From NCBI RefSeq assembly GCF_030272615.1, contig NC_081413.1, positions 159,586,849 through 159,650,848 of the forward strand: DNA of 64,000 bases. The letters are read 5' to 3'. The position numbers were made by a program, and so were the translations under genes. Below are positions 11,641 to 24,225 of this stretch, piece by piece. The notes beneath the pieces were generated by a model. It saw only the letters and a list, made by a program, of their open reading frames with translations. It had not been told where the DNA came from and searched no databases. Every line of letters starts with the position of its first letter. The first letter of the stretch is position 1. This stretch comes from Cryptomeria japonica. Its lineage: Eukaryota; Streptophyta; Pinopsida; Cupressales; Cupressaceae.

Positions 11641-12239
11641 TAATCATATCCATTATACATTAAACATACTCATATACAACATATATACACATCAAAACAT
11701 CTCAGAAACATGTGCACCCACATAATCACTCATCCTGCATCCATACCATATCATACACACATGAACATGCATCCATCCTACATCCATGAACATGTCAATA
11801 ACACATCATAAGCATCCATCCTACATCACAAATAGGTCAACACAATACATCCATAATCATAATCCATGCATCACATCATAAAATAATAAAAAATAAAGTC
11901 CATCATATGTCCATAATAAGATACATATATAACCATCGCCAAAAATCATATATATAGCTCAAAAAATGAATGTTATCATAATACAATGATCACCCCAAGG
12001 GTCAAAATATAACACATAAGCCAAAATGGAGCTAGCTCTCACCACCTGTCTCCCTAGCCCCCTCCTCATTGCCTCCTCCCCTGGCTCCTCCTATCCCTCC
12101 TTCCCTAGGTGGCCTAAAACCCACCGATCCACCCGTTTGCTAGCTTTGTGTGGGTCGCTAGCTGTGTGTCTTGTGAGATCACACACTCTCAGTGTACAAG
12201 GCTTCTCGTTGCTCCACAGGTACCACTCCGTAGTATAAC
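11641..12239. other. Non-coding spacer, CAT-rich
   Basis: Runs of CATCCAT and ACATAA-type sequence with no recognisable domain. It joins the AT-rich repeats to the 3' end of the antisense plant-mobile-domain pseudogene. Confidence 0.4.
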
Positions 12240-14749
12240 CCTCTATAATAGGCCGCCTCTCGACCTGCCCTCTTCACCCTCTCCCTCTACTGCATCATAT
12301 TAGAATACATCTGCCCAAGCCTTGCGGGGACCAACATCTGACGTACTGCATCCCTCTCCACCCGCAGATGTGTAACATCTACCTCTACCCTGTGCACCCT
12401 CACCTATAGCCCCTCCAACTCCTCATCCTATAGTCAAAGAGCATCTTGTAATGCACCAATGGTGGTCCCTGACCTAGCCTCCTCTAGCATCTACTCCAAC
12501 TCCTCCCTATCCATCCTCAGATCATCCACCCCTGTCCTCACTACCTGGAGGCTCTCTGTCAAATCTCCCACCTCCCGCCGCAACCACTTAGCCTCTACCT
12601 CCAAGCTCTATCCCCTAGCTCTCTCAATTTGTAGCTCATCCTCGAGCGAGTGTAGCCTCGCCCGAGTGGCATATCTTTGCTACTGGAGTCTATCAAAATC
12701 AGCCTGTGACACTCCTTCCCCAACCTCTGGTCCTACACCCTGTACCTGTGCCCTTGGAATGACCATAGGTATGACCTCCTCTACACCACCATCCCCTCCC
12801 TCGACTGCCTCCCCTATTGCTGATGCTGCTGCATGTCCTTGTCCCACCCCATAATCTCTCCTCCATACCACCCTAACCCCCCTCTACTGTCTGCTAGCAC
12901 CCCTCCCTGCTCCTGCCAGAACCCTGTCACTAGGTGCATCGTCCTCTACGCCGACTAACTCATCTACTATCGGCTACAACTCATCATCATCCAAAACTCC
13001 AGGGATGGTAAGACGCATTGGAAAATGTCCCTCCCACCAGCTCCTGTATCCTCTAGTGGTCCTTGGATCCTCTCCCACTCCCCTCCACTCATCCCAAACC
13101 AAGTATGGTGCTATTTGAAAGCTGGTCCTCCCCTTCAATGGATTCACTGTCGGGCCCCAAACCTCACCTCTCGTGTTGTCTGAGGATATAGCGGTATGTC
13201 CCCCACTATATCCTATATAATGCCAAACTATCTAGCCACTCTGAAAGGGGCATAATACTCCATAATGTACACGGACCTACCAAAAAGCCACATCTTCACT
13301 CTAGCCTAGTGCAGTTGCCAATCTCCCCTCCATGTCTCACTGTCCAAAAATGGCCGCCATGTGAACTGCAAAAGCTCATAACAAATGTGGTGCCAAAACC
13401 ATATCTATCCTATCCGTGTATAATGTAAGAGGCCCATGCACTTGTCTATATATGGTTGTCAAGCCTGCCTATCCTGTACACCTAATGACTGTGTAACTGC
13501 AATAAGCTCCCAAACCCATATGTGAAGAACAGTCACCCCTACAGATAGGCTGACATACTCCTGGTATACTACAAGATGCATATCATGGTACAACTGAGCC
13601 AACATCATGACTCCCCAAGCATACTCTACACAATCCTGAATCATGTAATATACACATTTGGTCCATCCAATGGGAAACCCATGTCCTCCTAGATCAGGCA
13701 TGATCTGTCCACTCAGAAACTCGCACATCACGAGTTCCAGATGAGGAATGTGTCGAATACCCATCGCCCTGCCCAAATGTATCCTGCTCCTGTCCAACAT
13801 CGACAATGCATCATACTCACAAACCTCTCAGAGGTAGAAATCTGCTGCATCTAACCAATACTCTGGGATCACACTGCGAATGGGGATCTTCAAGATCCTA
13901 CATACATCCAGTAAAGTCACTATCGCCTCATCAATAGGTAGGTGGAAGGTGTTATACATACTATCCCATCTCTCTACTAAGGTTGTCATCATCGCAGTGT
14001 GAGCTCGAATCCTCAACCACCTATAGACGAAATGCAATCCCACAACAGCTAGGATCTCCAACTCATTTGATCACAACTGCCGATATAGTCTCATGGTTGC
14101 TGACCAGTGCTCTCTCGACACCAATGGTCTCAAATCCGCTTGCATCCAAGTAAACCACTTTGTCATCTCATATTATCCTATCCCCGATGCATCTATGACT
14201 TCCCCCCAAGCCAAATTCTATAATTAAATTGCCCATTTCCTTATCCCCTAGTGCACACGCTGTTTTACTCAGCTCTTGCACCAAACCCGTAGCACTCGCG
14301 CTATACTACAGGCGCACGCACTAACAAACCTTGACATTAGGACCCCTAACCAAATTGGAGTGAGCGTACGTGCCACACTACCTTTCCCCTCCTTGGTCTA
14401 ACCCTAACCTGCCCTATTGTGAACGCTCGCGTCGCACAAACCTTGCCCAACCCTAATTCACCCTAGCGTGGGCGCTCGTGCCAAATGCACCTGCCTGCCC
14501 TAAATCGCCCTCATTTCCTATTACCCGCTCGTGCTTACACTCACGCTACCCTAGAGGTACATGCGCTAAAACAATGATCAACACGTCCACCTCGTTAGAC
14601 TTCTAAGCCTATTCTAAGCCCTAATTTTAACCTAAATCTACCAAATCACAAAGGAGGTTAGTCATACATACCGGTGGTCCATAGCCCTTAGGTCTATCAT
14701 ACCAGTGAATCCTCTTGGTGTGGTGCTCATGTGTCAGAATACGATCCAT
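12240..14749 (-). pseudogene. Antisense plant mobile domain (PMD) gene, decayed
   Basis: Read on the - strand, a probable first exon at 14749-14672 (26 codons starting MDRILTHEHH) ends in a GTATGT donor. The PMD body follows: 14061-13828 holds LVERWDSMYNTFHLPIDEA…TLLDVCRILKIPI, the FHLPxGE…TLxDV signature of the domain. Then 13806-13459 holds GFPIGWTKCVYYMIQDCVEYAWGVMMLAQLYHDM. The C-terminal part (about 13000-12240) is acidic and then heptad-like. At least eight stops break it. Its position, antisense between pol and the 3' LTR, matches the gene at 49514-52099 in the other Tat element, so I read it as element cargo, not a host gene. Confidence 0.65.
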
Positions 14750-15098
14750 CTCTCCTTCTCTTCTTCTAGGCTCTAAAATGCTCCAATGCTTATGTGTGAC
14801 AATGACCCTTCATTGGGCCCTGTGTGGCTTATATGGACCCCCTTGTGGGCCCACTCCCTTCGTGTTCTCCATTCTTATATCTTCTCTTCTATTTTCTCAA
14901 TCCCCTTTATCTTTCTTTCTCGTTCACTCGTCACCCCTTCTCCTTCCTTCTTCTTTTCAAGAATTTTCCACCAATTTTCCAAAAAATTCAAAAAAAATTC
15001 TTGATGGGGCATACACCACCCACACTTTGCACTGGGCCATCCTTCTTCTTCTATCTTTTACCCATCGCCAAATTTGCTGCTACATAAGAGGGGCAAAA

Positions 15099-16376
15099 TG
15101 TAGACACTTAAATTAATTATTTAGATTAATTTATTTAATTTCCTCGCATAATTATATTATTAATTATGCTAATCCCTATTCTTTCTCAATATTAATTAAA
15201 TATAATTAATATTGTCACTATACTCTAGTGATTGATTTATTTAATAAATCAATCTACATTTATTCTTCTAAAATCCCTAAAATTATTTCTCTCCAAATTC
15301 CTCCTTTTAATTAGTTAATCTCAATTAATTAATTGATCTAGGTGATTCCTACAAATCACCTTTTCCTAATCCATCATTAACCTAATAAATTTTTGTAGAA
15401 GCACCCCTAATCTCACTTATCATTATTCTTCTAATTTTTAATTCCCTCCACTCATTCTCTCTCCTAGTCAAATCCTCCTACAAATCCCATTTGTCCTAAT
15501 CCTAATCCCACCTAATCATTCTTCTAATCTATCCTCTAATGAGTTGCTTGTGGCTAATCCTCATGATTAGCCACAAAGTCAACTCCTTGTCCCCTCACTC
15601 ACCCACCTTCCTTAAATGCCCTTTTCCTAGGTGAATGTGAGATTTTCAAAATCTCACATTCCTCTAGGTATCCCTTCACCCAAGGAATTTTTAATTCCTT
15701 TCTATTCCTCCAATCCCTATGAGCATTCTTTTAAGGAATTTTTAATTCCTTCTCCTCATCACTCAAGGAATATTTTATTCATTTTCTCTTCCCTAGGTGC
15801 ATTGGGAAGCCTTCCCAATGAACCTTGAGGAGTATGGAGACAAGAAATGCCTTTATGGCATATCTCTTGGACTCCACACTTGTCTTGTCAACTCCCCTTG
15901 GGCCATGTGTGGGCTCACATCCAATCCCGACCCTCCATCTTGGATCAATCCTAGCCCTTCATTTCCTCCCCTCTTCTCCTATAAATTGGAGACTCCATTC
16001 CTTCATTTGACATCTCCAAGTTATCCAAGTTCATGTTGTCAATTTGAGCCTAGAAAATCATCCAAGTATCCAAACTCTAGCAAAATTTCCATCCACCTAT
16101 CACTTAACCAATTTCCCATCCATTCCATCTCACCATCCAATATCTCGTGCACAATCTTGGAGAGCCAACTACATCAAACAAAGGAGCACATCCAATCAGG
16201 TTGAAGACAAGGGTGCAAGTTCAACCTCATCAAGCTCAATCCGAAGGAGAAGGATACGATACAAGGTATAATGGTCTTTTGATGTTTTTAACGTTTAATT
16301 GCTTGTTTCATTGCAATTGATCATTATTTCGTCTTTCCATCTTTCCCCCTCTTTAGAAAGATACATTGTTCCCAAC
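15099..16376 (+). repeat. Putative 3' LTR of the Tat element
   Basis: A polypurine tract (AAGAGGGGCAAAA) ends immediately before TGTAGACACTT at 15099, the expected junction between internal region and 3' LTR. A TATA-like CTATAAAT lies at 15979-15986 in a pyrimidine-rich setting typical of a U3 promoter. The right end cannot be fixed because the 5' LTR is outside the window; CCCAACA near 16376 is one possible terminus. Confidence 0.55.
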
Positions 16377-16887
16377 ACATACAAGCTAATTACGAAACCA
16401 CAAGTCCATATCTTCAATTGAAGAGAAATGTAGAGCATTCTCCTAGATAGTCAACATTACATTCTTCTACATTTTTTTCTTTCAACAATATGTGAAGACT
16501 ATAATATCTTTGTAATAACAATTCCTTACTAAGAGAGGTAGAACAATGGTTTACGAAATAGACAAGATCATCACCATCATGTTGACAACAAGTATACACA
16601 ATGCCTCAATCAAAGCATGACATCTAAGCATAAACTTCAATATCATCACTGCACATCATCAACATACAAGTGCAAGCATCAAAGACATCACACCACACTG
16701 AGGGTTGACATCAATGACAACATTGTATGTTGAGACCATATTTGCAACAATCTTTTGCAACATATCTAACTTATTCACTTCATTCAATTCAAAGAAATAG
16801 TCTAAGTCCATATCATGTCAACAAAGTGCAACATCGCAAGTTTAAGCATTGTGTTTTTCAAGAACCTGCAATAAATGAAAATTGTGT
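16377..16887. other. Intergenic, nothing recognised
   Basis: AT-rich sequence without a convincing coding frame, RNA gene or repeat boundary. It separates the Tat element from the tandem duplication upstream of PMI1. Confidence 0.4.
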
Positions 16888-17447
16888 GATACCGATGATA
16901 TATTGCCATTTACGACTACCATGCCACATAATTACCATACAACGAGACATTGACATCGACATGCAACAACAAAATGCACGATTGTAGTTTTGAATATCTC
17001 ATTAAATAAGAACACATGATACAAATGAGATGTGCAATGTACTGAAATCGTGACATGGATGCTAACGATATGAAGGTGGAGACCACAAAGTGAGCACATG
17101 GGAAGACAACTAAAGTAATTTTAAGAGCATGCATACAAGTGCTTATAGTGAGTCACCGGGAAAAGGGGATACCGATGAGATATTGCCATTTATGACTACC
17201 ATGCCACATAGTTGCCATACAATGAGACATTGACATTGACATGCAACAACAAAATGCACAATTATAGTTTTGAATATCTCATTAAATAAGAACACATGAT
17301 ACAAATGAGATGTGCAATGTACTAAAATCGTGACATGGATGCTAACGATATGAAGGTGGAGACCACAAAGTGAGCACATGGGAAGACAACTAAAGTAATT
17401 TTAAGAGCATGCATACAAGTGCTTATAGTGAGTCACCGGGAAAAGGG
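16888..17447. repeat. Tandem duplication, two copies of a 280-bp unit
   Basis: Positions 16888-17167 and 17168-17447 are almost the same sequence. Both start GATACCGATGA and end CACCGGGAAAAGGGG, and by eye they differ at about nine positions. The copies are directly adjacent. The open frames in both are short and on the - strand and look incidental. The duplication lies about 1.1 kb upstream of the PMI1 start codon. Confidence 0.85.
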
Positions 17448-18539
17448 GTCAATTAACAAATGGATGTGAAAGCTCTAATTAGACAACTTAGAAGAAGGAA
17501 ATTGGTTGAACAAGTCATCAATGAATTAGAAAATAAAGCAATACGCTTAATGAGAGCCTTTAGCGTTTAGGGTTTAGACAAAGACCTATCAAAATATGCG
17601 AAAAACCCTAAAAATTTATCAATTCCAACAATATCAATTGAAGAGAAAATCATGCCAACAATTATATGACATAAATGAAAAACATCTTGGTAGTACTAAT
17701 CTATCATATATAAATCTAGATCTCACCCTAGAATTCGTCAATTTGTGAAAATCTAGTTTTAAATTTCTAATTTAATTAATTAATCACAATAAAATAATAG
17801 ATCCTTCGTACATCAACACATTAAATATTGACAAAACATTCGATTTCAACTCTATCAAGTCTTATTTTGATTATTGCTTAATCTTTTAATTAGACTCCTA
17901 AATTAATGGTAGGGGTGGTTATTTCCTTACATATACTAATTAAAGAAAAAAACAATTTCTAGGTGATACTTTTAGTGGTCCTTTGCTATTTCTAAGGAAT
18001 GGCACTATCAACTTTTCAGTCCCTCCCATCGTAATCAACTTCAACACGTAATAAACAACCAACATGTTTGATTAAAATAGAAGATAGATTACAACTTCTT
18101 TTGTTTTAGGGAACGGGGGGTCAAGATGGGATATTTGGTAGAGGAGGCTTGGTTTGCACAAGAGGGCACCTAGAGAAAGGGTCCTAAAATCGCGGAAAAA
18201 AATTCTTTAGAAATGTTTGAAAACGATGTTTCATAGTCCATAGCCTCATAACAATCCATTTTTATCTCAAGAACATTTTTTTATTTTTACATATGTGCAA
18301 TCTATTGAACGAATACAAAGTGCTAATAGATTTACACCCCTCTATGCGATTGAGCGGGATAGATTGATGCCAAATTCATTTTCAAAATTTACATTATGCC
18401 TTAGGGCGTGATGTTGTGAATGGAGCAAATGTCCCAGACAAATGTCGAATACAGGTTAATTGATCCCATCAATATCTATAATACAAATCCAGTGGGGCTA
18501 CTGTGGGGGCTGTAGTGGGCTTATCTGTGGTTGGTGGAA
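17448..18539. other. PMI1 upstream region, no gene
   Basis: AT-rich DNA leading to the PMI1 start codon. A stop in the PMI1 frame at 18513-18515 shows that the coding region does not extend further upstream without another exon. No clear TATA box or transcript start could be fixed. Confidence 0.4.
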
Positions 18540-21500
18540 ATGAAAAAGAAAAATTCAAATCTTGTTGATGAAGATGACAACAGATTCAACCGTGTTCTTC
18601 AGAGATCAAGACACCATGATCAATCTAATAAGGAATCTCCCCTCAGAAAGCTCAACAAATTTCACAGACCCACAATGTCCTGTGGCTCAGAGAACAACAC
18701 CAGCCTTGCCCTTCTGTTTTCACAGGATGCAAAAGAGAACAGACCTCCTGATCTCAAGGAATCTCTTGCTGAAAAGAATAAGAAGAAAAAGAGGAATATC
18801 TGGAAATGGAGGCCCATGAGATCATTAGGATCCCATTCATCAGGTGACCCCCTTCCCTGCATTTTTTCAGTGTATGTTGATAGTATTCACGGTTTGTCTT
18901 CTGTGATGAATGGCGTGCACTGTTTTGTTAAGTTGCATAAGAAGAATGAAGACAATGTCAATGTGCAGAGCAGGCCTTGTAGGATCATAAATGGGACTGC
19001 AGATATTGACGAGACTCTGCAACTCCACAGCACTGTGACCTGCAGTAGCAAGATCAAACATGGATGCAACATCTGGGTCTCTGTCTGTGGGGTTGAAATG
19101 GGTGGAACTGCATTCAGTACCCATTGTCTTGATTTATCAAGGTTGGTACCTCAGGGGCCTTGTCTGGCCAGTAGCAGCAGTTGGGCTACTACTCTGAAGC
19201 TCACTGGCAAGACCAAGGGTGCCCTGCTAGTTGCCACGTTTGCATGCCAACTTGTAAGAGATGTGGGAGGAGATAGCCACAATGATGGACTTGGACAGAG
19301 CAGAGTGTGTACCACCCCTCAATCTGAGGTTCAGCAGAGTAAATCGCCTTCAGTGTCTGATTTGGATCTCAATGAGGTGCCTTCTCTGAAATCACTGGGC
19401 TTAGAAGAGGACAGATCTCTGACTCCCGCTGCAGAGGCCCCCAAATTGGAGTTTGCAAATCAGAAACGTGTATCCTGTGATGAAAGCAACTGTCGGGTAT
19501 TGCTTAACGCAAAATCTGAGAGTTCTTCTGAGATACGTGCACTGCTACTCGAAAATGACACAAACCTGGCATCCACAAGCTCTCAGCTTCCATCTATGAG
19601 CAATTTGGACTCTAGTAATGGTGGCAACAAGCCCACTTTAAACAGCAGCTGGGGAGATGATGATGTGATGTTCAGTGTTGTAGAGCAGGGTGTAGAGGTA
19701 GAGTACAGTGCTGTTGAACAAGGTTTGGGAATGGAAACTCTGTCTACAAGAGGCCTTCAGGAGGAAGAGATGATTTCTTCTGAGAATACACAACCACGTG
19801 TGGATTGTGACTGGTGGGAAGGTAGAGAGGATACTTATAGGGGATTCCAAGAGCATATGCAGGTAATTGAAGAGGAGTTGGCAAGGCTGGAAGCTCGTTT
19901 GGATGCCAATGATTGCTGGGAGGAGAAGTTACAAGTGACCGAAAACTGCAACACAGAGGATGTTTTGGAAGAAAAGTTGGCGTTACATGAAAGTCATGCA
20001 GAGGCTAGCTTGAGTGATAAGAACATGAGAAGATCAAGTTTTTCTGTAGATGGAAAATGGAAGATAGAGGAGGGACTAGGAGAGAGGCTGTGTCTAATTG
20101 AAAGTTGTATTGTAGAGGATAATCTAAAAGAAAGCCAAAACCAACTATCAGATAGAACTTGGGAGCAATCTGAGGAAGACAAGGAGAAATTGGAAGAGAG
20201 ATTTCTTAATGAGATCCAAGGATATGCACTGGAAAAGCAAATGGTAAACTGTAATTCTGATGAGGACATTGATTCTGTAACAGATGAGTTTCTGAATCTA
20301 TTAGAGAGAGGTCATAATGCCAGCGACGTCATGCCAAGAAGGGAGGTGAATTCTCTGTGCACATTGTTTCAAAGAGAGTATGAACTAGACGTGGCTTCAC
20401 AAATCACTCTTGATTCAGGTGTTGAAGTGGACAAAGAGATGCAAGCATCTTTCATGGATAATCTAGAGATGGAGATGCAGAAGAATGAACAGGTTTTGCG
20501 CAGCAAGACACGTGCAAAGATCCTGGAGGATGCAGAGACACAGGCCTTAATGCAAGAGTGGGGATTGAATGAGAATGCCTTTGAGCTTTCTTCTCCAAAA
20601 TCAAACTGTCTTTCTGCTTCTAGTGGTTTGATGAGAAATTTAATCTTCTCACCTGCTCTTGAAAGGGGCATCGGATCAGTAGTTCAAACCAGAGATGGCG
20701 GGTACATCAGATCAATGAATCCTAGGCATTTTGTGAATAGCAAGATTGGTGGGAAGTTAGTAATGCATGTGTCCAAACCTTTAGTGATGTCAGCTGAAAT
20801 GGGATCCACTGCCATTGACATATTGCGAAGAATGGCTGCTACAGGCATGGATACTTTGGCATCTCAAGCTATGGTGGCCATGCCCTTAGAAGATATTGCT
20901 GGCAAAACCATTGAACAGGTCATGCTGGAAGGGTCAAGTGCGCTGGAAGGACTGTTGCATGAAGCTGATAGAAATAAGTCATCTGGTAGAGGGTGAGAAA
21001 TTAAAATAAAATTTTCTGATACTTGTGCTTTTCAATTTGTGGTTGTGTTGGAAACAAGTTTTCTTGGTAACTGTGTTAAATTGTTAACCTTAAATATGGC
21101 TTTGTGTGTTAAATCAACCTTCCTGGATTCAACTATCTACATTTCTTGGGAGGATGCCATCAGAGGGCTAAATTAATCTTAGTTGTAGAAGAGCCCATTA
21201 GTGTAATTCTAACCCATCCATAAGTTCTAATATTGTTACTTTTGAAGGATAGGTAGAATCCCACTCCAGAGTTTGTTTTGATGGTGAGTATTGAAGTTAG
21301 CAATTCACACTTCTAGAGCAAAACCTGTTAAAAGGGCAAACGCAACTTAATGTTGAGTGCCCATCGGTTTGTATTGGATTTAATTCCTGACCCATCCACC
21401 TTTTTAAACAAATCCAACGAAACAAAAGATTGGGATAAAATAATTGTAAATGAGATAACACGTCTTTGTCTTGTTTAAAATTTATTAAGTGGAATATATG

Positions 21501-22652
21501 ATTTTGCCCTTACTTCCTGACAGGTATACTGCAGAAAAATCGGAAAGTGACCTTAGTGTGTTCAGCAGCGATGACACTCCAATAACAAACAGAGTCAAGT
21601 TGGGTTTTGAGAAAGAAGGATACAAATCTGGAGAAAGAAATTTCCCAGGAAAAAGTACAAAAGACTTTTTGGATGGGTATGTGTCTGCAGAAGACCTTGC
21701 CCCTTTGGCAATGCAGAAAATTGAGGCCCTTGCACTAGAGGGGTTGAAGATCCAATCAGATATGGCAGATGAAGATGCACCCTACCATGTAGATTCACTA
21801 CCATTGGTTGACTCTGACAATGGAGATACAAAGATAGGATACATGGCAGAGATAGATCAAGTTGCCAGTATCAATATGCTTGCTAGCAAGGAGGCAGATG
21901 AAAGCACAAACCAAGTGGTAGGGACAATGTCAAGTGCTATCTCATTTCAGAAGTGGATGGAGATCAATGCCAGGTTTTCTTCTGAGAATGGAGCACATAC
22001 TACATATGCCATTAAGGCTGATCAAGTATCACTTAATACAAATGCAAAAAAAAATGATAGCAGAAGGAAGCGGGATGATTCAAGGTCGAACTGTGTGAAC
22101 AAAACTATTACAATTACAATGCTTGTTCAGCTGCGAGATCCTCTTAGGAATTTTGAACCTGTCGGTCCACCGATGATAGCACTAATTCAAACAGAACGTG
22201 TCATCAAGTCTCCTCGCCCCAAGCTTAGTAAGCAAGTCTCAACAAGAACAACTGATGAATTAGAAGAAGACGAAGTTGAAGACCAGAAAGATCTTCCAAT
22301 TGAGCCTCAATTCAAGATAACTGAAGTTCACATGGCAGGACTCAAAGCTCCCAAGACCGAAGAGAAGAAAGGATGGTTTTTCCAAAAATGGGGTAGTAAG
22401 AAACAGGAACAAGCAGGTTCCCGTTGGCTTATAGCCAATGGGATGACCAAGAATAACAAACCTGCTCCCCTCAAGTCTAAAGCATTGCCAATTCAATCAA
22501 AAACCACAGTTGTACAGCCAGGTGAAACTCTATGGAGCATTTCATCTAGGGTTCATGGTACAGGATCAAAATGGCAAGAAATTGCTTCTCTCAATCCTCA
22601 TATTAGAAATCCAGACATCATTTTTCCAAATCAGACAATTAGAACAAAATAG
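18540..22652 (+). CDS. PMI1: PLASTID MOVEMENT IMPAIRED1-like protein (C2-NT domain, LysM-like C-terminus)
   Basis: Two exons, 18540-20992 and 21524-22652, are joined by a GT-AG intron (GTGAGA donor, CTGACAG acceptor). They give 1193 residues in one frame. Residues about 84-235 are an NT-type C2 domain (IWKWRPMRSLG … FSVYVDSIHGL … GALLVATFACQL). Conserved family blocks follow: DSVTDEFLNLL, ALMQEWGLNE, GGYIRSMNPRHF and LVMHVSKPLV…MAATGMD. After the intron comes MLVQLRDPLRNFEPVGPPM…ITEVHMAGLK. The last 50 residues (QPGETLWSIS … WQEIASLNP … NPDIIFPNQT) have a LysM fold signature. Known family members act in the cytosol and at membranes in light-directed chloroplast and nuclear positioning and in actin organisation. 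The Met at 18540 is the first in frame after an upstream stop; a further N-terminal exon cannot be excluded. PMIR1-type paralogues are the alternative assignment. Confidence 0.9.
20993..21523 (+). other. PMI1 intron
   Basis: A 531-bp GT-AG intron splitting a glycine codon after its second base. It is U-rich before the acceptor and contains no open frame of note. The frame runs through to the next exon only if this intron is removed. Confidence 0.85.
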
Positions 22653-24225
22653 GAACACCAGCATACTTTTGAATGGTATTATCACATTAGGAATTTCTTA
22701 TTTATTCCATATGTAAAATGACAGAATAGAATCTCTCTTAAATTTGGAAGGGAAAATGTATTATGTATAAATCTGTTATTATTGTGGCATTGAATGCAAA
22801 TTAGCAACTTTCAGCCCTAATGTAGCATATTCTGGTTATTAATAGTATCTATGTATGGTATGATTTTGTAATTTTTTATTTAATATCTTTTGTAACAGGC
22901 TTAGGAGCAAGGGCATTTTTATCCTAGCAAGGAAAACTTTTGGGCATTAAAAAGTGATATTTGTTGTTTCACACCAACCATAATGATAGTTTCTTTCTAC
23001 CTCAAGCCAAAGCAATCCTAAATCTCATGCATTCTGATTTGATAGTACCTACACTTGAAAAGCTTTAAAATAAATTTAGTCTAGCTAAACTAGATATAGG
23101 ATATCTTCAGTTACTTTATTTTCATGAGAAGAAATTTCAGTTGAAAGCTTGTGTTGTTTTGTTAAAATATTGGCATGTGGCTAGAAATCTGCTTCCTGTT
23201 CTTTGCTTAGCATTTGAATTAAGGTTTAGTAAATTGGCTTTGCAAGACAGTTTTAAAGCCTTTGTATTGGCCTTAATTTTCTGTTCATGATAACAGAAAA
23301 AAGATGCAGAAAGAATTTTCACTATTCACCATTAGATCACAAGTAATGCCACCATTAGATCACAACCTTCAGTGCAGTTGAGATTTTAGGTCAGAAATGT
23401 AATTTTTTCTATTGGCTTCTCTGTACCATTTCTAATCTTGAAAGTATTGAAGGATGCTAATGCACATTGTGACATTCTAATAAATTAACATGCAATTTGT
23501 TTGGTATCAATGAGAATGCTTGAAGTTCTTGGAAAACAATCAGATTACTTAAAGTATGCCAAAATTTTAGTCACTTATTTGCATATATTTCTGTTGTCAC
23601 TTTGGACCACCTCACTTGTGATTTGGCATTTTGCTAGGCAATATGAGGGTTTTGTAAGTCGAGAAGGCATTTACATCGGAGTTACAGAACCTTAAAATTT
23701 CAGTAACTTATGTTTGAGACATTTATAATCTAAGTATGTTATGTTCACAAACATGTTGTGAAATTCTAATCCTTTGTTTGCCATCGGTTAGGTGGAAATA
23801 TGGACATTATGATTAGAGCTCTTGGAAACTAATTGAAACTAAGACAAAATTTAAGTCTCACTTTTACAGACATTTCCATTGTCACTTTGGTCTTCATAAA
23901 TGCAATATTCTACATTTTTTAGGAATATAGGGAATTGCAATAACTTATTATCCCAGCTGCTTATTGTGTGAACTCACCCATAATGTTTCATATTTTATGC
24001 CTTACAATAATTGGACTAATCCATAATGTTCGAGTTTTTGGCTGTTGATAGGGAAAATAATTTGGTTTAATTATAGAACATCTATATTCTTGGGGACCCT
24101 ATGAAAAGGCTGCTTATTACAGAATGCCATAAACCTGTTCATTATGGGATAGAAGCCATGAAAAGCAGACCTGGAGTACAAAAACAGGGATTAACCCAGA
24201 GAAACCACAAACAAATATGAACATG
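22653..24225. other. PMI1 3' flank and intergenic DNA
   Basis: AT-rich, with probable 3' UTR and polyadenylation region in the first few hundred bases. No gene, RNA or element boundary is recognised. Open frames such as 23501-23695 have no recognisable domain. Confidence 0.4.

Larger units (their letters stand above)
1..16376 (+). mobile_element. Degenerate Ty3/gypsy (Tat-type) LTR retrotransposon, 5' end outside window
   Basis: The + strand carries, in the usual order, pieces of gag, aspartic protease, a G-patch segment, reverse transcriptase, a native RNase H, a second RNase H and an integrase ending at 9915. An antisense plant-mobile-domain pseudogene and a 3' LTR starting at 15099 follow. 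Two RNase H domains plus antisense cargo between pol and the 3' LTR is the layout of the Tat lineage. All frames are broken by stops and frameshifts, so the copy is dead. A LINE is inserted in gag (about 2112-4378). The 5' LTR is not in the window. The right edge (about 16376) is only a guess, from a CCCAACA end. Confidence 0.75.

Noticed and set aside
12459-12854. 131-aa + strand Ser/Thr/Pro-rich ORF as a gene
   Set aside because: It is the opposite strand of the PMD pseudogene C-terminal region, whose coiled-coil reading is on the - strand.
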